DNA of 64,000 bases, taken from positions 37,909,466-37,973,465 of the forward strand of contig NC_031773.1 of the NCBI RefSeq assembly GCF_001522545.3, in the 5' to 3' direction. This DNA comes from Parus major. Taxonomy: Eukaryota > Chordata > Aves > Passeriformes > Paridae. The notes beneath the pieces are model-generated. The model ran no database searches. It was not told the origin of the DNA and worked only from the letters and a program-made list of their open reading frames with translations. Positions 58,501 through 64,000 of the stretch are shown here, piece after piece (position 1 is the stretch's first letter; the number at the start of each line of letters is the position of its first letter). The position numbers were made by a program, and so were the translations under genes.

Positions 58501-61500
58501 CCAGTGCTATAAGTGAGCCATGTACACCACTTTCTAGAATATTATTTGCATATTCTCGGAGGCCAATGGCTTGTATCCAGCGTATGACTCGATCATTGCT
58601 CCATACCAGCACATCTGTAAGGACATAACACCAGGTCAGTCTCCTGATACCTGATAACTTCCAAATTGTACAGGTGCATGTGTGTAGCTGTGCATGCACT
58701 GGGGATGTCTTACTGCTTTATTTCATACATACATTCACTATTCATATAGCTTTAGTACCTCCTATTCCAGAACTCTGCATGATTAACTATCTTCAAGTAA
58801 TAATGTTTCCAAAGGAGAAATGTGCTTCCAGAGGGGATCTCCATAATGCAATTCCTTCCACTTCCTATATATACCTTTTCAACTTGCAGGCAAGATTTTA
58901 CAGTGCAAAGGCACAGGAGAAATATCCATTCCTCAATGCTTCACTTGGGAGTTTTGTATTAAACATTTTGGGAGTTGTGTCAGCACCTATCATATACTAA
59001 CATGCCATAAAATAAAAGATTAGTTCACAGTTTTAGAGACAAACTATTTTCAGTAAAGAAAGCTGGTAGAGTTAAGATCAATACCAATTATAAAGCTGAG
59101 GCAATAAAATGAGCTAGGAAACCATTTTTGAGGATTTGGCTGTTCTGAAAAAGTATTCTGCCCTGCCTGTAAATTAAAAAAAAAAAATCCTTATGCTAAT
59201 CTTTGTAGTTGTAAGTGGGAAACATAGTACTGAGTTTTCTTTACTAAGTGATGAGGCTTCTTCCTGAACCTTTACAAGTCCAGCTGCTGTGGCTGCTCTG
59301 GGACGAGGATTTCTCCATTGCCTGGCTGAAAGCATCTTGCTTTTTGGGGTCAGGATCAGCTGAAACACGATGGCAGGCAGAGACCAAATCCCACCTGAGA
59401 CCATGAATAACTGACCCATCCATGACAAGGTGAAGGAGGCTATGAATTCTTACCCTTCTATCAGAGCCAGCACTGAAGCCACAGCAGAATTTGAGACCAA
59501 TACCCAATTCCCCTATGTCGGTCTCCAGCTAGACCCACTTGGCTGACTGGCACTGATGCCTGTACATCCAAGGCAGTCTGCATTACTGCATGCCATCATC
59601 TGCCTTGAGCAAATGTGCACTGTCACTGTAGCCCTTCAACTCTCTTTTTCAGCTCTCCTAATCAGCATCGTGCTTGAGAAGTGCTAACTGCTGTAGTCAC
59701 TAGAGCTGGGAAAGCTCAAAGGAATCAAAGAATTCATTTCACATAGTTGAAAAAAACCCAGCCACCCTAATTGTTACATATAAAAAGAACCATGCAGTGA
59801 GCCTGCAACTGCTCTAGAGAGCTTTACACAGAAAAAAAATCTTCAGAATCAGCTGTGAAATCTAATAAGGCCAATTTTGTAAGGAACTATTCTTATGTAC
59901 CAATCATCTGCCTCAGTGGTCACCCCTCCAAGCAGCTTTTTTTATGATACATTCTGATGTAAGAAATCCAAGGCAAAGGCTTTCAAAAGCTGGAGCATAG
60001 TGTTAGGGTCCTGAGTGCTCCCATTTTTTAGTGTTTCCCCCAGCACATCCCACTGAGCTGCACACTGTTTGGCCTTCTGCTTCTGAGCCTGAAAGAGTTT
60101 CAGGTAAGATCTATACCCAAAATTCAATTTAGCAAAATGTATGTGTCAAACCACCATTCAGAATTGCAGCCCCAATTTAGCAAAGTACTTAATTGTGCCT
60201 AATTTAAAGAGCTAGGATATGTCCTGAAGAAAGATGGACTTAGGTTAGTTTTGCTTAAAGCACATGCTTAAATGCTTTGCTAAAATGGCATGACAATGGG
60301 TTAACAGTGTGAAGCTTCAAAAGAAGAAACATTCCCAGTATTCATTCCCAGGAACTATCACCTTTTATTTCATGCTGACTCATTTCTCTTCGCTTTTCCA
60401 GTTCTTTTCTATCATAATTCAACCTCTTTAAACACATGATTCCATATTGCAAGCTTGTTCTGTTATTTAAAGAGAAACATTTACAGAGTTAATAAAGATA
60501 ATTTTGAAAATGGGAACATTATGTAGGATGTATTTCCTGCACTTCACATGAGGTATTTCATAGTGCCCATGTCGGAAATCTTGAGAAGAGAGGGGAGAGA
60601 AAAAACAGTAAAAAAACTCCACAGACTTCAGGAATGAAATGGAAAAAACCAAAATGAGTATGTTTGAATAACTCTTTTAGCATAAGAACCCAAAGCATTA
60701 AAAGTAGTGTTCAGAAAAGGTCAGCCCTTGTGAGCTGTGAAATGTTTTGTCAAATCAGGCTTTAAAAAAAATGACAAATCAAACAGCATATTAAAAAGAA
60801 ATCCACTTCTTGTCACATAAACCTCATTCTCCCTAAAGTTTAAATGCCCTTATTTCCATAATTCCCATTTAGCTTCCTAGCTATATCCCTAGGTAACCCA
60901 ACAACTGTCACATTGCTTGTACTGTTAACAACTTTTATGTGCTACACACAATAGCTTTTCATTATTATGAGATCTCAGAGCTTTGAAGCTTAGTCTAACA
61001 CTTTCTGATACTTCACACCACTTAAATTATTACTGTTTCTGTATTGTCAAGGGTCTATTGATATATTAATGGTTGCCTGCTCATTACGAAATTTATCTGT
61101 ACGAGTATCTTGGTTTTGAGAGACATAATTGCAAAGTGGTTGCTGTTACTAAAGGAATCTCTCTCAATTCAGAATTCTGACAGTCCACCCTCTCTTTTCT
61201 GTGTGTTTTTCCATACCAAAACAACAGAAAATGTTTATTCTGTGCAGCACTGAGCACTAGAGCCGACACATAAGTATTTTTATAGGTGTAGTCTTTATGG
61301 CAACATACCGATGAAAACTATCCACCATTTTTAGGTGCACACGCAGATCTTTCTTTGTCAGGTGGTCTAACATCCTCGCATCTACCAGGCATTCCATGAA
61401 ATAACTTCGGTACTGAGGTAAGCCCAGACTGGGGAGCCATTCGTTACCTATCCATTCATGGTTCATATCACCATAAGCCAGGGTCTACAGAGAGAAGAAA

Positions 61501-63070
61501 ACAGAGAGGGAGAATAAATTCTTGAGTTTGTTCAAGACTACACCACAGACTGAGAATAAAATATGTCTAAAAGAAAAAAAAAAAAAAATTATGTTTAAAA
61601 AAAAAATATGCCTAAAAAAAAAGAGTAGTTCTGGTTTTGCTTTGTTTTAACATTGGAAGAGGGAGCCAATATAGCTAATATCTCATAGAGTGAGATATTT
61701 GTTATGGATACCAGTTTCGGCTGTTGTACCTTGTTTTCTTATGTAAGTTTTAAGGTATTTTTTTCAATTTTGAGATTTAAACGCAAGCAAACTTGTTACA
61801 CAATCAAAATGTGTGTGTTTCATAATCTGACTTGCTTTCAATTGACCTTCTAGAATATTTATGCCAGGCAAAACCAGAACTGTGAACTGGTAATGCAACC
61901 ATGGCTCCAGGGAATCCGCTGAGGCTTGTTACTGTTTGTGGGGAGAAGAATTTCATAAGTAGTTCATAAATAGGGTCTAATGAAACTTCATGGCTACACA
62001 CCTGAAGTCCTTCAGAGACTAAAATTTAATTTCAGTTAATTGGCACTCAAGCTTACATTTACATGAGATATTTTCAGCTGTGAACAGTTTAAACCTAAAT
62101 CCATCACATATGCAGAGCTCAAGAAATTAATTGAGATAGGGGCAAACCAGGTTCCTCGTAGAAACTAGTGCTCAGGCTTCATTGTTCAGCTAAAATTTCA
62201 CTAGGGTGAGGAAGGAACTATATGAAAAATCCATGCATATTGAACTATTTTTATAGGAGTTACCCTATTAAGATGCAAAGTTAGTTTTTACAGCTCACTC
62301 TTGTTAATTATTTTGTATTATAAAATGGAACAAAGAACTAATAAATTGCAAGATTTACACTTCCTCAACAGGATTGTGCTCAGGATCATTTTCAAGCCTG
62401 ACTATCTTTTTGGTTTTGTTTTTAATGTCATAAAAGACTAATGTAACTAAAGCTGGATGGATATATTATCTATGAGGGAAAATATAGACCCCTTATGTCT
62501 CATTCTTGTGAGATTTTGAAGAGAAAAGGAATGTCATCAGTAAAGACAGCAAAGTCCTGTAAGTGTGCATATATTAGAAAAAAATGTAAAATGTAGCTAA
62601 TTGACAATTCTAACTAAATTATCCAATACTATTTGTAGACTGATACTAGGGTGTGACTTATACAAGTGTTCTAAAAAACCATTTGATGTAATTTAAAAAA
62701 AATTAGCTCTCAAATTCATAGCATATTTAATTGTCCTATTCTGAAAAATTAAGAAAATACTCTCTAAAATTCTAAACACAGTTTTAGATGGGAGATAGAA
62801 TATGTCTCTGGAATGTAGTCTTTTCTTTTGTGAAAAATATTCACAATATATGTACCTCTTTCTGCTTAACCTAGCAAAACTGTCTGGAGAATATATTCTT
62901 TAAGAAGAACTCTAAAATACGTAAATCATAATTCAATCATTGAGATACTGTCACAATATTATATTCCACAACACATATTGATGCACCCAATTACATTATT
63001 ATTAACTTTCAGTTTAAAAAAATCATGTGAAAGATCATACCTGAGCCCAACTGCCTTCTTCAGACTCTTT
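55490..63070 (-). CDS. PPFIA2: PPFIA2, liprin-alpha-2 (last seven coding exons, spliced; partial)
   Basis: The seven exons join without a frame break to give 255 residues plus TGA. Liprin-alpha proteins are cytosolic scaffolds of the presynaptic active zone that bind LAR-type receptor phosphatases, CASK, KIF1A and GRIP, mostly through three C-terminal SAM domains. Here are the linker microexon [13 protein letters not shown]2 ([20 protein letters not shown] onward), its tail helix ([18 protein letters not shown]), SAM3 ([20 protein letters not shown] onward), the helix [20 protein letters not shown], the basic linker [20 protein letters not shown], and the PDZ ligand VRTYSC. The alpha-2 paralogue is chosen from near-identity to recalled mammalian alpha-2 sequence and from its position next to ACSS3. 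SAM1, the coiled coils and the promoter lie beyond 64000. One of the six introns uses a GC donor. Confidence 0.96.
55945..56085 (-). repeat. MIR-family SINE relic (antisense)
   Basis: 'ctcaagtaaatcactaaatctgtcttgtgccttagttccacatctgtaaaatgagaata' followed by 'tcatctcaca...tgactggaagatgaaatccattaatgttt' is the MIR core and 3' region in reverse complement (caagtcacttaacctctctgtgcctcagtttcctcatctgtaaaatgggg). Confidence 0.75.
56085..56110. repeat. (TA)n run
   Basis: tatatatatatatgtatatatatata, adjoining the MIR relic. Confidence 0.85.
57149..57308 (-). CDS. PPFIA2: PPFIA2 penultimate exon (basic linker), GC-rich
   Basis: 160 bp, acceptor ttggcag and donor gtacga. It encodes [20 protein letters not shown], then [20 protein letters not shown] and [13 protein letters not shown], ending in phase 1. 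It matches the recalled mammalian linker apart from a few substitutions (for example GPSWRR for GSTWRR). It is much richer in G, C and CpG than its surroundings. Confidence 0.95.
57309..58275 (-). other. PPFIA2: PPFIA2 intron, 967 bp
   Basis: Non-coding; no recognised repeat. Confidence 0.7.
58276..58344 (-). CDS. PPFIA2: PPFIA2 exon (end of SAM3)
   Basis: 69 bp, 23 codons, acceptor tctctag and donor gtaatt. It encodes [20 protein letters not shown] followed by LEE. It is separated from the SAM3 core exon by only 94 bp. Confidence 0.94.
58345..58438 (-). other. PPFIA2: PPFIA2 94-bp GC-AG intron
   Basis: 5' end CAG|gcaagt and 3' end tctctag. All other positions of the donor match consensus, as is typical for functional GC donors. 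Confidence 0.88.
58439..58614 (-). CDS. PPFIA2: PPFIA2 exon encoding SAM3 core
   Basis: 176 bp, acceptor ccttacag. It encodes [20 protein letters not shown], then [20 protein letters not shown] and [18 protein letters not shown]. The exon ends ...ACACAG followed by gcaagt, so the 5' splice site is GC rather than GT; the phase and the next exon both support this. Confidence 0.96.
58615..60361 (-). other. PPFIA2: PPFIA2 intron, 1.75 kb
   Basis: Mostly non-coding. About 59166-59530 is slightly GC-richer with two overlapping 84-87-codon minus-strand frames that I cannot place. A coding-like segment lies at 59942-60088. Confidence 0.6.
59942..60088 (-). other. Unidentified coding-like segment inside a PPFIA2 intron
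   Basis: On the minus strand, acceptor-like 'ctgaaactctttcag' is followed by 48 codons and TAA. The composition looks protein-like: a basic, Gln/Ala-rich start ([20 protein letters not shown]), then [20 protein letters not shown]. It starts in phase 0 whereas the preceding PPFIA2 exon ends in phase 1, so it is not a simple PPFIA2 cassette in this frame. It may be a pseudogene fragment, an exon of another transcript, or chance. I do not recognise the family. Confidence 0.2.
60362..60459 (-). CDS. PPFIA2: PPFIA2 exon (end of SAM2 and linker helix)
   Basis: 98 bp, acceptor aataacag and donor gtgata. Codons split at both ends (R and D). It encodes [20 protein letters not shown] then [12 protein letters not shown], the last SAM2 helix and the charged connector to SAM3. 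Confidence 0.95.
60460..61308 (-). other. PPFIA2: PPFIA2 intron, 849 bp
   Basis: Non-coding; no recognised repeat. Confidence 0.7.
61309..61484 (-). CDS. PPFIA2: PPFIA2 exon encoding SAM2 core
   Basis: 176 bp, acceptor ctctgtag and donor gtatgt. It encodes [20 protein letters not shown], then [20 protein letters not shown] and [15 protein letters not shown]. This covers most of the SAM2 helical bundle, the domain that with SAM1 and SAM3 forms the CASK- and liprin-beta-binding platform. Confidence 0.97.
61485..63040 (-). other. PPFIA2: PPFIA2 intron, 1.56 kb
   Basis: Non-coding, with short A-runs at about 61571-61622. I looked for an 18-nt exon encoding CPVFLQ, which I recall in some mammalian isoforms between the microexon and SAM2, and did not find one. 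Confidence 0.6.
63041..63070 (-). CDS. PPFIA2: PPFIA2 30-nt microexon ([10 protein letters not shown])
   Basis: On the minus strand an acceptor ending in aatacag, then ten codons [10 protein letters not shown], then donor gtatga. It is phase 0-0, so it can be skipped without a frameshift. It sits in the acidic linker between SAM1 and SAM2. I recall the same residues in mammalian liprin-alpha-2 ahead of [11 protein letters not shown]. Two TGC motifs lie within 40 bases upstream of the acceptor. Confidence 0.88.
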
Positions 63071-64000
63071 CTGTATTATCAGCAGGAAGTAATTAGTAAA
63101 GCAGGTAAAAAGACAACAAAAATTAGTTTTAAAAAGATGTAATTTTCATATGCATGTTAATGAAAAGGAAAATACACACATAAAGTGCACAAATAAAAAA
63201 ACTCTGGCCAGTGGCAATGTTCTGGGCTTAACTACCTGAAAAATTATAAGACCAAGACCATAAAATGTAGCTGAGTTTTCAAGACAGAAAATCATGATGT
63301 CTTGTTGAAATTTGAAAGCATTATTTAAACATTCTTCAGAGTTTCACAATTAAAACACAAACATTTACTTAAAACTTTGGGCATTAGTGATGTTTTTGTT
63401 TCTAGTTTGATTTTGAAACATTCACACTAAAAAGCTGTCTTCTTGAGAATGTATTGTAAAGGAGCTTTTTACATAACGTTTTTTATGGAAAAGTCCTAAT
63501 TGTACAGCTGGCCAGTTAAACAGGATCAACTCTACTTCTTGTCAGTTCAGTGCTGTTATATTTGCTTTTATCTTTACCAACAATCATGAAATTGGAAATT
63601 AGCTTAGTTTAAAAAAAATACTGATGAGAATTGGCTTCCTTACTGCTGATGAGAAAATTTTAAATATTATAACAAGCATAAAAGTAAAAAAAATAATTCC
63701 TTATAGCTCCAGTAGCTCTCTCACCATTTACAGATTGGGCTGACTACGAAGTTTTCCAAACTAAAGATCATTTTTTTTCAGAGGTCTCACTGGAGCACGG
63801 AATCATGATTTATAAGCACCTTTATGGAGCTGTTATATATAATGTTAACAACCAAAACCTAAAATAACATCCATTGTGAACTGAATAAAAAATTAGTCTT
63901 ACTTTACTGTTAAGGGAGAGGTTTGACAAAAACCAATAAATAAATGACACTCTCCATGCACCTGAAATCAAAGATCATAAATACCCAAGTATGGACAAGA
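63071..64000 (-). other. PPFIA2: PPFIA2 intron, 5' side of the microexon (partial)
   Basis: AT-rich non-coding sequence. The exon expected next upstream (NVWVTHEEMENLA in mammals, from memory) is not here and must lie beyond 64000. Confidence 0.65.

Noticed and set aside
59174..59507. Overlapping 84- and 87-codon minus-strand frames in a PPFIA2 intron
   Set aside because: Overlapping in two frames, no recognised motif, and no convincing acceptor and donor pair in frame.
61485..63040. Possible 18-nt microexon CPVFLQ recalled from mammalian liprin-alpha-2
   Set aside because: No acceptor-TGY-CCN...CAR-donor pattern was found on the minus strand here.

Overview
The window is vertebrate nuclear DNA, almost certainly from a bird. 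It is AT-rich, mostly intronic, and its coding exons are short and widely spaced. Its recognisable interspersed repeats are chicken-repeat-1 (CR1) LINE fragments and very old MIR-type SINE relics; no Alu or L1 was seen. The species cannot be fixed from sequence alone. There is no bacterial-style gene density, CRISPR array or tRNA/rRNA gene, and nearly all open frames over 60 codons are chance frames or decayed repeats.

Two protein-coding genes meet tail to tail. On the + strand, 1423-47227 carries eleven exons for the C-terminal 379 residues of ACSS3, the mitochondrial short-chain (propionyl-) acyl-CoA synthetase, ending at a TAA at 47225-47227 with a polyadenylation signal at 47925. The adenylation core, the hinge and the C-terminal lid with its catalytic lysine are all present and every exon joins in frame. 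The N-terminal half lies upstream of base 1. On the - strand, 63070-55490 carries the last seven coding exons (255 residues) of PPFIA2, liprin-alpha-2, a presynaptic active-zone scaffold. They run from a 30-nt microexon through SAM2 and SAM3 to the C-terminal PDZ ligand VRTYSC; the rest of the gene lies beyond base 64000. I recall the same neighbour pair and orientation from human chromosome 12q21, which supports the assignments.

Region by region: 1-1422 is ACSS3 intron; 1423-1700 holds two exons split by a 101-bp intron; 1701-13010 holds two long introns, one with a MIR relic; 13115-28136 is a 15-kb intron with two CR1 loci, a second MIR relic and an (ATTT)n run; 28137-47227 holds the remaining exons, with a TC/TA microsatellite (39.65 kb) and an (ACCAT)14 array beside an exon (46.4 kb); 47228-55489 is the convergent 3' UTR and intergenic zone; 55490-64000 is the PPFIA2 3' end.

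The two products are not functionally linked: one is a metabolic enzyme of the mitochondrial matrix, the other a synaptic scaffold. I found no new multi-gene system. The points worth a second look concern splicing and gene structure: a 94-bp GC-AG intron in PPFIA2, a tandemly duplicated splice donor in ACSS3, a neuronal-type microexon, an isolated GC-rich PPFIA2 exon that could read through to a different C-terminus, rearranged CR1 copies, and one unexplained coding-like segment inside a PPFIA2 intron.
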